Assembly (NCBI GenBank): GCA_035776735.1
Contig: DASSSO010000148.1
Coordinates: 1-25,196, forward strand
DNA length: 25,196 nucleotides
Direction: 5' to 3'
Origin: JACDAN01 sp035776735
GTDB lineage: Bacteria; Actinomycetota; Thermoleophilia; Gaiellales; Gaiellaceae
The translations under genes and the position numbers were made by a program. The notes under the pieces are model-generated. The model was given only the letters and a program-made list of their open reading frames with translations. It was not told the origin of the DNA and did no database searches. Within the stretch, counting starts at the first letter, position 1, and the number at the start of each line of letters is the position of its first letter. Shown one piece after another: positions 1-8,811 of this stretch.

Positions 1-1236
1 GACGGGGACGAACAGCGACTGTTCGCTCGGCTCGCTGTCTTCCGCGGCGGCTGCACGCTCGAATCGGCCGAGGACGCCTGCGACGCAGATCTCGACACGC
101 TCCAGTCGCTCGTCGACAAGAGCCTTGTCCGCGTCCGCGAGACGGACCGTTTCTGGATGCTGGAGACGATCCGTGAGTACGCAGCCGAGCAGCTCGAAGC
201 CTCTGGGGAAGGCCAGGAGCTACGCCGCCTTCACGCAGAGCACTTCCTCGCGCTCGCCGAGGAGGCGGAGCCGTATGCGCGCCAGGTCGACGCGGGCTGG
301 CTCGACCGTCTCGATCGAGAGCTCGACAACCTTCGCGCCGCTCTCGACTGGCTCGAGACGGCGGGCGAGACCCAGCTCGTCCTCCGGCTGGCGGGCGCGC
401 TGGACGATTTCTGGGTAGCCAAAGGACACATCGCCGAAGGGGGCCGGCGCGTCGAGGCCGCGCTCGCCGCCGACGAGAGCCCGACCGCGGCGCGCGCGAA
501 GGCTCTGAACGCCGCGGCCGATTTGGCGGTCGGGCATGCTGCCGTTGCACACGCAAGGCTGCGGGCCGAGCAGGCACTCTTGCTCCATCGTCAGCTCGGC
601 GACGACTGGGGCGCCGCAGGGTCGCTGTTCCTTCTCGGTCACGCCGCTGCCGACGATCAGGACTACGAGACCGCCCGGGCGCTCTGGGAGGAGAGCCTCG
701 AGCTGTGGAGGAACGAGGGTGATCGCCACTACACGCTGATGGCTACCCGGATGCTGGGGTGGGCCTACGCCGAGCTCGGAGAGTCGGATCGCGCTCGGAG
801 GCTGATGGAGGACGTGCTCGCGGAGGCCCGCGCCGCCGGCGACAAGCACATCCAGGTACACACACTGGAGTCGCTCGCGATCGACGCCGCTCAAGAGGGG
901 CGGGTGGACGAGGCGGCGGCGATGCTTCGGGAGGCGTACGAGCTCAACCGCGAGCTCGGCGACCGGTACCGCGAGGCCATCATCGTCTGCCGCTTCGCCC
1001 GAGTACTCGCCCTCGCGGGCAGGGCCGAGGCGGCCGCCCGGCTGCTCGCTGCGGGCGACACGCTCCACGAAGAGATGGGGACCAGTCCAATGGCGTGGCT
1101 TAGGAGAGGGAACGACGAAGCACGGGCGCTCGTCCGCACCCGTCTCGACGAGGCGGCCTTCGCCGACGCCTGGGAGCAGGGCCGGGGGCTGAAGGCAGAC
1201 GAGGCCGTCGCCCTCGCCCTCGAGTCCATCGAGTGA
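1..1236 (+). CDS. NB-ARC/TPR-type regulator, C-terminal part (5' truncated)
   Basis: The reading frame is open from base 1 to the stop at 1234-1236 and gives about 411 residues, so the start lies outside the window. The first 70 residues (LARLAVFRGG, LVDKSLVR, FWMLETIREYA) match the winged-helix-like end of an AAA/NB-ARC STAND ATPase module, and the rest is alanine-rich helical repeats of TPR type (for example GWAYAELGESDRARRL). The same motifs occur in the same order in the complete gene at 18147-20759, so the missing part probably holds an ATPase and perhaps a class III cyclase domain. Such proteins are thought to be cytoplasmic signal-regulated ATPases, but ligand and target are unknown. 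An LAL-type regulator with a C-terminal HTH is excluded because the protein ends without one. It ends 42 bases before the first tRNA-like repeat. Confidence 0.85.
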   Translation, partial: DGDEQRLFARLAVFRGGCTLESAEDACDADLDTLQSLVDKSLVRVRETDRFWMLETIREYAAEQLEASGEGQELRRLHAEHFLALAEEAEPYARQVDAGWLDRLDRELDNLRAALDWLETAGETQLVLRLAGALDDFWVAKGHIAEGGRRVEAALAADESPTAARAKALNAAADLAVGHAAVAHARLRAEQALLLHRQLGDDWGAAGSLFLLGHAAADDQDYETARALWEESLELWRNEGDRHYTLMATRMLGWAYAELGESDRARRLMEDVLAEARAAGDKHIQVHTLESLAIDAAQEGRVDEAAAMLREAYELNRELGDRYREAIIVCRFARVLALAGRAEAAARLLAAGDTLHEEMGTSPMAWLRRGNDEARALVRTRLDEAAFADAWEQGRGLKADEAVALALESIE

Positions 1237-1277
1237 GCGCTTGGCGGCCTACTATGGCCCGACGATGAACGCGGCCC

Positions 1278-1380
1278 CGGCTGCAAACGCTCTGCAAGCA
1301 TCGGCCGTCCTCAGCTAACCCGGAGGTCGCAGGTTTAAATCCTGCCCCTGCTGCCAAAAGGCCCGGGGACGGGGCCTTTT
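1278..1380 (+). repeat. tRNA-3'-half/terminator element A
   Basis: A box at 1278-1300 (GCTGCAAACGCTCTGC) is followed by a tract at 1311-1356 that resembles the 3' part of an initiator tRNA: TAACCCGGAGGTC, a perfect 5-bp T-stem (1329-1333 with 1341-1345) closing a 7-base TTTAAAT loop, then CCTGCTGCCA with a CCA end at 1354-1356. The terminator hairpin starts on that same A. The 5' half of a tRNA (acceptor 5' strand and D-arm) is absent, so this is not a functional tRNA gene. It lies between convergent gene ends. Confidence 0.75.
1356..1380 (+). terminator. Intrinsic terminator of element A (bidirectional)
   Basis: A 9-bp stem AAAAGGCCC/GGGCCTTTT (1356-1364 with 1372-1380) closes a 7-base loop. 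The A-run before and T-run after make it plausible on both strands, which suits its place between the converging genes ending at 1236 (+) and 1463 (-). Confidence 0.8.
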
Positions 1381-1462
1381 GCTGGAAACGCAGCGCAACG
1401 CTCGGTGCATCTGCAGGCGGCTCTGCAAGCACTTTTCGTCCGCATCGGCGATGGCCGATACA

Positions 1463-3349
1463 TCACGCGCCGCCGCTCGCCCGACGATTTAACGCTGGGA
1501 GTGGCTGCCAGTCCGGATCCGTGTTCCGCCCGAGCGCTGCCGTTATCACCCTGCGTCCCAACGCATCGACCCCGCTCACCTCGATCTGACTGGTGGGGTA
1601 GCCCGTGCCAGAGCTGAAGGTGAGGGCTGTCCCGTCCGGAGAGTATGAGTACGCCCCACCCCACGGTTCGGCGATCGGAATCTGCCTCACGCCGCTCCCG
1701 TCCACTCGGACCGTGCATGCGCTGCCGCGCGCGCACCCGCTGAACAAGAGGGACGAGCTGTCGGGCGACCAGCTCAACGGCCCGCCGCCCCGCGCTAGCG
1801 ACGTCTCGCCGCTCCCGTCTGCCGCGGCGATGAAGACGTGGTAGTCCTCTATCGAACCGCGGACGAAGGCAAGCTTCGTCCCGTCGGGGGACGGCGCGCC
1901 GTGGAAGCCGCCAGAGACGAGTAGCTGCTCGCGCCCGGTGGAGACCGACACGGAATACGTCGAACCCGGTTCGGTCCCGAAACGGGTGAAGACGATCCGG
2001 CTGCCATCCGAAGTCCACGACGGCTCGACCCCGTTTCGCCTGACACGGCGTTGCCCGCTGCCATCGGCGTTCATCACCCAGATATCCGGCCGCGCGGGGC
2101 GAGCGGCGGTCAGGCGCACGAAGGCGAGCCGCCTCCCGTCGGGAGCCCACGAGGGCTGGAGGTCATCGACGTCGTTGCGCGTCAGCCGCTTTACGCCTGA
2201 ACCCTCGGCTGCGACCGTGTAGATCTCGAGGTCGTTTTGCGGGATCGTCTCCGTAAACACGAGCCGAGGCCCGTTCGCGGACCAGGCGAGGCTGTTGATC
2301 GCGAGCCGTCTCGCCGTACGAGCGACGCGCCTGCGGCCGCGTCCGTCTGCTCCCACGACGAAGATCCCTTCCGAACCGGCGTACGCGAGCTCGCGCGCAC
2401 GCGGCGACCACACGGCGCCAGTGGTCTCGGACGAGACCCCGGCACCGACGACGACGCCCCGCGCAACCACCCGGCGACGTTCCCCGCGGGCGTCGACGAC
2501 GCACAGTGCGGATGCAGTGCCGCCCGCCGGCGCTTCGACCCGCCGCCCGCACAGATACGCAAGCCGGTTTCCGCGCGAGGCCCAGATCGGCAACGTGCCC
2601 GCTGCGAGCCGGCGTCGTGCGGTTCCGTCTGCTCGCACGACCTGTATGCGTGGCTCCCCGTCGCGAGCGGTCACCATGTAGGCAATCAGGCGGCCGTCTG
2701 GAGCCCAGGAGGGCCGCGCCCCAGCCCGCGCCACCCAGCGCGCGTGCGTTCCATCGGCGTTTGCAACCCGGATTCCGTTCGCACCTCCATACGGATCCAC
2801 CGCCCCCTCGTAGGCGATCCGGCGACCGCTCGGGGACCAGCTCGCGTTGCGGGAGCCGGTCTCAAAACGCCGGAGCGCCGACCCGTCCAGGCGAACCGTC
2901 CAGACCGCGACCAAGTGGCCGCATCGGAACGCCTCAGGCGGACACTGCCCCGCCGAGGGGCCGTTGTAGGCAATCGTTCTGCCGTCGGGCGACCAGACCG
3001 GGTGGCTCCCGCCGCGAGCGAGCAGTCGCTGGCTGCTCCCGTCCGCGTTCATCAGCCAAATCTCGCCACCGCGTGAAAAGGCGATTCGCCTGCCGTCCGG
3101 CGACGGGGCTGGGTCGTAGTCATCTGCCGCCGACCTGCTCAGGTTGCGAGGGCGCCCGCCGCGAATACTCAGCGCGAAGATCTGCGGGTGCTGAAGGAGA
3201 GGGTCGCGGTCGCTCGCGAACGCAATCAGGCCGTTTCGGCCCGGAAAGGTCGCCGTTGCGGCCCCAGTCGCGACGAGGGCAACGGCGACGCCAGCGAACG
3301 CTGCTACAGCCGCCCCGAGAACGCGGTTCGACAACGGGGGGTGCGGCAT
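1463..3349 (-). CDS. Exported PD40 (TolB-like) beta-propeller protein
   Basis: The product of about 628 residues begins with a hydrophobic signal segment (VLGAAVAAFAGVAVALVATG) and a probable cleavage site before TFPGRNGLIAF. It then carries many PD40/WD40-like blades of the form WSPDGRxIAF...IWVMNADGSGQRR, for example APSPDGRRIAF, VWSPDGRTIAY, SWAPDGRLIAY and SWTSDGSRIVF. PD40 repeats form TolB-type beta-propellers that generally bind peptides or glycans outside the membrane; no catalytic domain is visible, so a binding or structural role is inferred. Either ATG at 3349 or in-frame GTG at 3367 could be the start, and neither has a clear ribosome-binding site. It is paralogous to the gene at 3601-4497, sharing the mature N-terminus (PGRNGLIAF). 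Its 3' end faces element A. Confidence 0.85.
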   Translation of the reverse strand: MPHPPLSNRVLGAAVAAFAGVAVALVATGAATATFPGRNGLIAFASDRDPLLQHPQIFALSIRGGRPRNLSRSAADDYDPAPSPDGRRIAFSRGGEIWLMNADGSSQRLLARGGSHPVWSPDGRTIAYNGPSAGQCPPEAFRCGHLVAVWTVRLDGSALRRFETGSRNASWSPSGRRIAYEGAVDPYGGANGIRVANADGTHARWVARAGARPSWAPDGRLIAYMVTARDGEPRIQVVRADGTARRRLAAGTLPIWASRGNRLAYLCGRRVEAPAGGTASALCVVDARGERRRVVARGVVVGAGVSSETTGAVWSPRARELAYAGSEGIFVVGADGRGRRRVARTARRLAINSLAWSANGPRLVFTETIPQNDLEIYTVAAEGSGVKRLTRNDVDDLQPSWAPDGRRLAFVRLTAARPARPDIWVMNADGSGQRRVRRNGVEPSWTSDGSRIVFTRFGTEPGSTYSVSVSTGREQLLVSGGFHGAPSPDGTKLAFVRGSIEDYHVFIAAADGSGETSLARGGGPLSWSPDSSSLLFSGCARGSACTVRVDGSGVRQIPIAEPWGGAYSYSPDGTALTFSSGTGYPTSQIEVSGVDALGRRVITAALGRNTDPDWQPLPALNRRASGGA

Positions 3350-3600
3350 CAGCTCAAACGGGCGCACGCGCCGCTCAGACTGGAGGCCGATACACCAATC
3401 GTGCAGGAGCGCGCCGCGCCGGTGTGCGCCGCTTCGGTTAACGCGAGCTCGAAGAGGAAAGCGACGGGGGGTGTCTCCGTTCGCACCTGCGGCGCCGGTG
3501 TGAGCCCAGACGGGTCTACCCGCGTCAGCGCCGGCGAGCTCGCCGGAACGAACGAGGGTGCTGGTGGGATCGGCAGCGGCGGTGTGAGCAGGACGAGCTC

Positions 3601-4497
3601 CTAGCTCCTAAGCGGCTGCCAGGCCGGCGCAGATCCGGGGCGCGGAAGTTTTCGCTCCACCTTGCCGGCGGCGGTGAAGATCTTCAGACCGTCGCTCGTC
3701 GCAGCAACGACAAACCTGCCGTCGGGAGACCACGACGGCGAGTCGCTCCAGTTGTGGACCGTCCAGACGACGTCCGATCCGTCGGAACGGGCCGAAAAGA
3801 TCTGGTCCTCGTCGCAGCGTGGGCAGAGCCAGACGCGACGGGTGAAGGCGATGCGTCGGCCGTCGGGTGACCAGTCTGGGCCGCGATCTTCGGCCCAGCT
3901 CCCCGGCTCGGCATCCTCGGCGGGCTCGCTCCGGCCGTCTGTGACGTACCGAAGCGCCCCGCCGCCGCGCCCGATGACGACGATCGAGCCAGCATCCCAC
4001 CCGCCGTGCTCGTCGTCGGAGCTCACGCCGAACGCGATCCGGCTGCCGTCTGGCGACCACGACGGCCGGTTCACGGTGGCTGCGCGGCGCCGATAGAGCA
4101 GGCGCTGACGTGAGCCGCCGGACCGCATGGTGAAGAGCGCACCCTTCCGCGTGAAGGCGATCTCGCGCCCGTTCGGCGACCAGGCGGGCTGCCTTCCGCC
4201 ACGAAGGCGCGGGGTAAGCCGCCGAAGCCTTCTCCCGTCCGCCCGCATCGCGTAGATGCCGCCTCCACGCTCGAAGGCGAGCCGTGTGCCGTCGGCCGAC
4301 CATGCAGGCGAGCGGTCACGCTTGTCGTGCGTGAGGAGCCTGAAGCCGCCGCCGCCGGAGCGGATGACGGCGATCCCCTGCGGGCTGACGAAGGCGATCA
4401 GACCGTTGCGACCAGGAGGTGTCGCGGTCGCGGACGAGGTCATGAGCATTACGAGTCCCAGTACGGCGAAGGCCAGGGTCGCCGCCGAAGCCCTCAT
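3601..4497 (-). CDS. Exported PD40 beta-propeller protein
   Basis: The 298-residue product has an N-terminal signal peptide (ATLAFAVLGLVMLMTSSATAT, probable cut before PPGRNGLIAF) followed by about five to six PD40 blades (AWSADGTRLAF, AWSPNGREIAF, SWSPDGSRIAF, DWSPDGRRIAF, SWSPDGRFVVA). It ends with AWQPLRS, close to the DWQPLPA near the end of the neighbour at 1463. It is a half-length paralogue of that protein, probably by tandem duplication and blade loss or gain. Its ATG overlaps the TGA of the upstream gene (4494-4497, ATGA), so translation is likely coupled to the Asp-box protein, which suggests the two exported proteins work together. A CPRCDED segment could bind metal, but that is speculative. 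Confidence 0.85.
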   Translation of the reverse strand: MRASAATLAFAVLGLVMLMTSSATATPPGRNGLIAFVSPQGIAVIRSGGGGFRLLTHDKRDRSPAWSADGTRLAFERGGGIYAMRADGRRLRRLTPRLRGGRQPAWSPNGREIAFTRKGALFTMRSGGSRQRLLYRRRAATVNRPSWSPDGSRIAFGVSSDDEHGGWDAGSIVVIGRGGGALRYVTDGRSEPAEDAEPGSWAEDRGPDWSPDGRRIAFTRRVWLCPRCDEDQIFSARSDGSDVVWTVHNWSDSPSWSPDGRFVVAATSDGLKIFTAAGKVERKLPRPGSAPAWQPLRS

Positions 4498-5441
4498 GGG
4501 CGCCGAAGTGTCGCCGTGACGAGCGCGTCACCGGCGAGTGCCACCTCGCACCATGGCGCAGCGTTGGGGTTCGGCGCATAGATGCGGGAACAGCCGGTCC
4601 AGTGCACGTCCAGGTCGTACGGCCTCTCGGCGGAGGCTCTGAGGGTCAGCGTCGAACCCATCCAGAACGACGCGGCGCAGACGGTGTTCGGCCGCGTCAC
4701 CATCCCGCAATTGATCCCAACAGGAGTGCTCGTCACGAGGCCCTCACCGGCCGCGGACTCCAAAGCCACTGTCACGCGAGCCGCGGGGCCGGCGGGCTCG
4801 GCACGGAGACCGTCTCCACCCACAGGGCCGGCGTAGCAGACATTCTCCGGGCCGATCTCGATGCCGTAGCTTCGCGTCCACTGACCCGCGCACCCGAGCG
4901 GTCTCGTCGGAAACGAGCCCAGAACGCGGTACGGCCATTGCGGTGCGTACGCGTAGCCCAGCTGCCGCCGCCCGTCGGCTCCTCGCAAGAGGAAGAACCG
5001 CGGACCGGCGCCGAAGCCGCCGTAACTCTCGTAGCCTCCCAGCTGGAGCGCCGATGTTCCCCACCAGTGCCGTCCACCGTCGCGCGTCCACAGCTCCCCG
5101 TGCCCGTAGGCGCCGATGCTGACGACGCCCGCCTTCTTCGACCAACGGAGGTAGCCGAACATGTTGTTCGGATAACGGAGGACGACGTGCCAGTGTTTGC
5201 CGCCATCTTCGGTGGCACAGAGCACCGTCCGGCCACGCCCGCAGTAACGACGCTGCCCATTTACGACCCAGCCGAAGCGATGCTTGGCGTCGGCCCAGGA
5301 GATCCGAGGCTTGCCCGCGCTGAGGCCCGCAGGATGGATCGTGGCGCTGTCCCTGTTCTTGGCCGTGGCGACGAACGACGCCGTCGCGGAGGTCGCCGAA
5401 ATCAGCACCGCAACGATCACTGCCGTGATCGCGGTCCTCAT
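4494..5441 (-). CDS. Exported Asp-box (BNR-like) protein with C-terminal InlB-type repeat
   Basis: The 315-residue product starts with a signal peptide (TAITAVIVAVLISATSATA). Residues of the first half contain two Asp-box motifs, TEDGGKHW and TRDGGRHW, matching the S/T-x-D-x-G-x-x-W pattern of sialidase/YCF48-type beta-propellers. The C-terminal 80 residues follow the pattern of divergent InlB B-repeat domains: GLVTSTPVGINCG, a Cys-Ala-x-Phe strand, GSTLTLRASA, W-x-G-C and a closing ALVTATL strand, with paired cysteines that may form disulfides. A surface or secreted binding protein is inferred; two Asp boxes alone do not show glycosidase activity. It is the first gene of a coupled pair with the PD40 gene at 3601. 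Start ATG at 5441 fits the signal peptide. Confidence 0.75.
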   Translation of the reverse strand: MRTAITAVIVAVLISATSATASFVATAKNRDSATIHPAGLSAGKPRISWADAKHRFGWVVNGQRRYCGRGRTVLCATEDGGKHWHVVLRYPNNMFGYLRWSKKAGVVSIGAYGHGELWTRDGGRHWWGTSALQLGGYESYGGFGAGPRFFLLRGADGRRQLGYAYAPQWPYRVLGSFPTRPLGCAGQWTRSYGIEIGPENVCYAGPVGGDGLRAEPAGPAARVTVALESAAGEGLVTSTPVGINCGMVTRPNTVCAASFWMGSTLTLRASAERPYDLDVHWTGCSRIYAPNPNAAPWCEVALAGDALVTATLRRP

Positions 5442-5800
5442 GGCACGCTCGTTTCCGTCGGGTCGCTCACTCGTAGCTACCTATTACGCCGCCGTGCACG
5501 GTGCCGTCACGTCATCACATCCTCTTCCTCAGCCGCAGGCTCGTCCAGGGGCGTGCATTTGCTCGCTGCGGTGCGAATAGCGCCAGCGCGAGGGCGAAGA
5601 TTCCGACCGACAACCTGTCTCGGCATCGTGCAAATCGCCACCAACGCTAGGGCGGTCGGATGATGATCCCGTGAGGGGTTCGTAAGGTTCGTGCCATCCA
5701 AACGCTGCGACGTCCTGCGCCGACACGAACGATCGGCTGCCCCGAGGACGGCCGGCGCGCTGCGATGGAGCTCCCGGTACGTCGGTGGGGACACAGCCTC

Positions 5801-5876
5801 ATCGCTCGCGGGGAGAGTCGTGTTCAAGTCCTGCCCCCGCTACTGCTAAGCGCGCCGAAAGGTGCCCTTAGCTTTT
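5801..5876 (+). repeat. tRNA-3'-half/terminator element B
   Basis: TTCAAGTCCTGCCCCCGCTACT (in part at 5822-5840) matches the T-loop to acceptor end of the other copies. The T-stem 5' side is degraded. Six bases GCGGGG at 5808-5813 can pair with CCCCGC at 5835-5840, so this copy can still fold as an acceptor-stem/T-arm minihelix. The terminator hairpin follows at 5845. Confidence 0.65.
5845..5876 (+). terminator. Intrinsic terminator of element B
   Basis: GCTAAG (5845-5850) pairs with CTTAGC (5867-5872), extended by CGCGCC/GGTGCC with one mismatch and one G-T pair around a GAAA tetraloop (5857-5860). TTTT follows at 5873-5876. On the minus strand it would end transcripts of the LuxR-type gene less well, because no T-run is seen on that side. 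Confidence 0.8.
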
Positions 5877-5915
5877 CGGCTGTTGAGGGGTCGGCTGCGT
5901 CCCAGGGCCGACCGG

Positions 5916-8717
5916 TCACCTCCGATGGCCTGCTCGTCCGACGGCGCGATTTTGCGGCCCGTGGACGTCGACGTCCGTCTCGTCGTCTGCCAGCCGCCGC
6001 ACGAGCTCCGAGCGCGAATGGATGCCTAGTTTTCGGTAGACGCGAGTCAGGTGGAACTCGACCGTCTTGGGGGTGACGAAGAGCGTTGCGGCCACGTCAC
6101 GGTTCGTCTTGCCCCCGGCGACAAGGCGGGCGATCTGCAGTTCTTGCGGCGTGAGCTGTTCCCGAGCAGCGGGTTGACGACGGCGTAGCCTTAGACCCGA
6201 TGCTCTGAGTTCCGTCCGCGCCCGCTCCGCCCATGGCGTAGCTCCGCAGCTCTCGAAAGCCTCGAGCGCAGCGCCGAGATGCACGCGCGAGTCGCGTCTC
6301 TGACTGCGGCGTCGGAGGTGCTCGCCGAAGCAGAGCTCGGTTCGGGCGCGCTCGAACGCACCCGCGCTCTGGTGGACCCGAAGTGCTTTCTTGAACCCGG
6401 CTTCCGCCGCCGCCTCCGCGTCGACGACGAGCGCACGACAGCGCATTGCCGCTCCAAGCGTCCACGGGATGCCGGTCGCGCGCGCCTGGCGCTCGAGCGA
6501 CGCAGCGACCAATTTGCCCTCATCCGTCCGGCCCAACCTCGCGTATGCCTCCACCAGATCCGGATGGACTCGAAATTGGTTCGGGTTCCCGACCCCACCC
6601 GCGTCCAGGGCCGCAACCGCCGGGGCCAGCTGCGCGACGGCCGCTTCGGCGTCACCGGTCACGAGCGCAGACATCCCGAGAGCGCATCGCGACTTCACCT
6701 CGTTCTTTCGGTCTCCGAGCCTCAGCGCGGACTCGAGCGCGCGCTGCGCATGTCCCCGGCTGTCGTTCTCCCGTCCAAGCACCGCCTCGAACAGCGCCAG
6801 CCGCGAGAGGCAATCGTCGAGGGTCTGTGGAGTGCCGAGCTCCTCGACGATTCGCACAGCTTCTAGTGCGTGGTCGTATGCGCGCTGCAGCCGGCCGTCG
6901 TACCAGTCGACCTGGGCGTAGATGTGCAGCGTGTACCCGAGGTCTCCGAGCGCACCGGCGCCACGACTGGCGGCGACCGCGTGCTCGAGTAGCCGACGTG
7001 CCGCAGCATGCTCGCCGGCGTACAACAGCGTCGATGCCGCGTCGGCCGCCACGACGCCGCCCTCGGAGTCGTCCTCGACGAGCTCGGCGCAGCGCCGGGC
7101 CAGCTCCATCGCGTCGCCTACGCGGCCGGCGGAGAGTCGTTGGAAGGAGACGATGTGGCAGAGCTCCGGATCGTCGATGGCCGCGTCGCCGGCTAGGCGC
7201 CACGCGCGCTCCGCGAGCGCGATCGACCAAGGAATGTCGAGCCGGTGGTGGTCTGCAGCGGTTGCCGCGTTGGTCAAGAGGGTGGCCGCCGCGCGCGGAG
7301 CCGTCGGTTCGAGGTCGTTCGCTCCGCCGATCATCAGCTGCAGGGCGTCGTCGAGCTCCCCTCGTTCGAGCCGAATGTAGGCGCGTCGAGCCTGCGCGTG
7401 CGCGAGCTCGTGGAGCTCGAGATCGCCCTCGACCGCTTCCGCGAGAAGAGCGTCCGCGACCTCGGCGCGACCGGCGCGATATGCGGCATCCCCCGCGCGC
7501 GCGAGGCGCCGTGCACGAATCCGCGGCTCGGGCGTCAGCCGTGCCGCGCGCTCGAGCGCCTTCGCTTCCGACCACACACCCCCTCGGTGCCTTGCAGATT
7601 CCGCAGCGCCGGCGAGGGCGGACGCGATCTGCTCGTCCGGGCCGTCGGCCCCTGCGGCGAGGTGCCATGCGTGCCGATCGGCCTCCCCAGCGGCGTCGGC
7701 CGCGACCGCCAGCGCCCGGTGCGCCTCGCGCCGATCCATCGCTTCAGCAGCCCCGTAGACCGCAGAGCGCGCGAGCGGATGGCAGAAATCCACGCGGGCA
7801 GTCAGCGTCACGAGCCCGGCCTCCTCGGCGGGGTTCAAGCTACTCGAGTCGAGCTCGAGGACGGCGAGCGCGCGTGAGAGGGTGCCGAGCTCGCCGACCT
7901 CACTTGCGGCGACGACGAGCAAGGCCCGCCGCGTCGAGCCCGGTAGTTCAGCGAGACGGCGAAGGAAGGCGCGCTCCACTGCTGCCCCTGTGCGGACGGG
8001 CTCATCGAGAGGTCCGTGTCCCGCGAGCTGCGTCGCCGTCAGGCCCGACGGGAGCTCGATCAGCGCGAGCGGGTTTCCCAGCGAGATCTCGATGAGTTGC
8101 TCCGCGACGAGCGATCCGGCACTTGGCGGCAGTCGCGTCGCCAGGAGCTGTCTCGCCGCGGCGCGGTCGAGCCCTCCGAGGCGAAGCTCGGGGATTCCCG
8201 GCGCGGTGAACGTCCGGATCTCGGGCTCCCGTACGCCGAAGAGCATCGCGATGCCCTCCGCATCGAGGCGGCGCGCAACAAAGGTCATCGCGGCGCCCGA
8301 CGCCTCATCGAGCCAATGGGCGTCGTCGATCACACACAGCAGCGGCTGTTCTTCGGCGACAGCCGCGAGCAGGCTCAGGACTCCGCCGCAGACCGCGAGG
8401 CGCTCGGCAGCGGCGCCCGCCCCGACCGCGAGGGCCGAACGAAGAGCGACTGCCTGCGTGTCCGGAATTGCGTCGATCGACGTGAGCGCCGGGCGGAGGA
8501 GCTCGTGCAGGCCCGAGAACGCTATGTCCACCTCCGATTCGACGCCAAGCGCGCGAAGGACCCGCATGCCGTCCGCGCGCTCGACGGCGGCGCTCAGCAG
8601 TGCGCTCTTACCGATTCCCGCCTCGCCGCGAACGACCAACGCACCGCTGAGCCGGCCTCTCGCCGCATCGAGCACCTCGTCGATCCGCGCGGACTCACGC
8701 TCGCGGCCGAAGAGCAT
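5916..8717 (-). CDS. LAL-type LuxR-family transcriptional regulator
   Basis: The 933-residue product has the large ATP-binding LuxR (LAL/MalT-like) layout. An N-terminal AAA module carries Walker A GEAGIGKS (31-38) and a Walker B-like LLCVIDDAHWLDE (D131, D132). The middle is helical, TPR-like sequence. A LuxR/GerE helix-turn-helix lies at about 855-909 (LTPQELQIARLVAGG, TNRDVAATLFVTPKTVEFHL, YRKLGIHSRSELVRRL). These cytoplasmic proteins bind an inducer and ATP, oligomerise and activate promoters; inducer and targets cannot be read from sequence. The C-terminal tail of about 24 residues past the HTH is longer than usual. It is transcribed away from the 8812 gene across a 94-base gap with an imperfect dyad, so it may control that small gene and the PD40 gene after it. 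Confidence 0.92.
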   Translation of the reverse strand: MLFGRERESARIDEVLDAARGRLSGALVVRGEAGIGKSALLSAAVERADGMRVLRALGVESEVDIAFSGLHELLRPALTSIDAIPDTQAVALRSALAVGAGAAAERLAVCGGVLSLLAAVAEEQPLLCVIDDAHWLDEASGAAMTFVARRLDAEGIAMLFGVREPEIRTFTAPGIPELRLGGLDRAAARQLLATRLPPSAGSLVAEQLIEISLGNPLALIELPSGLTATQLAGHGPLDEPVRTGAAVERAFLRRLAELPGSTRRALLVVAASEVGELGTLSRALAVLELDSSSLNPAEEAGLVTLTARVDFCHPLARSAVYGAAEAMDRREAHRALAVAADAAGEADRHAWHLAAGADGPDEQIASALAGAAESARHRGGVWSEAKALERAARLTPEPRIRARRLARAGDAAYRAGRAEVADALLAEAVEGDLELHELAHAQARRAYIRLERGELDDALQLMIGGANDLEPTAPRAAATLLTNAATAADHHRLDIPWSIALAERAWRLAGDAAIDDPELCHIVSFQRLSAGRVGDAMELARRCAELVEDDSEGGVVAADAASTLLYAGEHAAARRLLEHAVAASRGAGALGDLGYTLHIYAQVDWYDGRLQRAYDHALEAVRIVEELGTPQTLDDCLSRLALFEAVLGRENDSRGHAQRALESALRLGDRKNEVKSRCALGMSALVTGDAEAAVAQLAPAVAALDAGGVGNPNQFRVHPDLVEAYARLGRTDEGKLVAASLERQARATGIPWTLGAAMRCRALVVDAEAAAEAGFKKALRVHQSAGAFERARTELCFGEHLRRRSQRRDSRVHLGAALEAFESCGATPWAERARTELRASGLRLRRRQPAAREQLTPQELQIARLVAGGKTNRDVAATLFVTPKTVEFHLTRVYRKLGIHSRSELVRRLADDETDVDVHGPQNRAVGRAGHRR

Positions 8718-8752
8718 CGTGGTGGAGAGCGTACCCCCAGTCAGGTGAGAGA

Positions 8753-8769
8753 CCTAGGGATTTCCCAGG
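8753..8769. promoter_or_regulatory. Imperfect dyad between divergent genes
   Basis: CCT-A-GGGA-TT-TCCC-AGG: arms of seven pairs with a single unpaired A at 8756 and a 2-base centre. It lies in the 94-base gap between the LuxR-type gene (-) and the 8812 gene (+), where an operator would be expected. It is seen only as symmetry; no factor is assigned. Confidence 0.3.
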
Positions 8770-8811
8770 CGCGAGGGCGTCGCCCCCGAGCGCAGGATCG
8801 GTCGCACGGTG

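Larger units (their letters stand above)
5442..5915. other. 474-base gene-free stretch with element B
   Basis: No convincing gene is seen here; short open frames are arginine-rich shadows. It holds the upstream region of the exported-protein pair (5442 to about 5750) and the tRNA-like element B with its terminator (5801-5876), which lies just past the 3' end of the LuxR-type gene. Confidence 0.6.

Noticed and set aside
1311..1356. Complete tRNA gene
   Set aside because: Only the 3' part is present; there is no D-arm or acceptor 5' strand, and the anticodon stem does not pair. The same holds for the copies at 10695 and 13367.
2237..3441. Long plus-strand frames opposite the PD40 gene
   Set aside because: They have shadow composition (Arg/Pro-rich) against a frame with clear PD40 repeats on the other strand.
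4602..5663. 353-aa plus-strand frame
   Set aside because: It overlaps the exported Asp-box protein, has no recognisable motif and a composition typical of antisense frames.
6446..8095. 549-aa plus-strand frame
   Set aside because: It is an Arg/Pro-rich shadow of the LuxR-type regulator on the minus strand.
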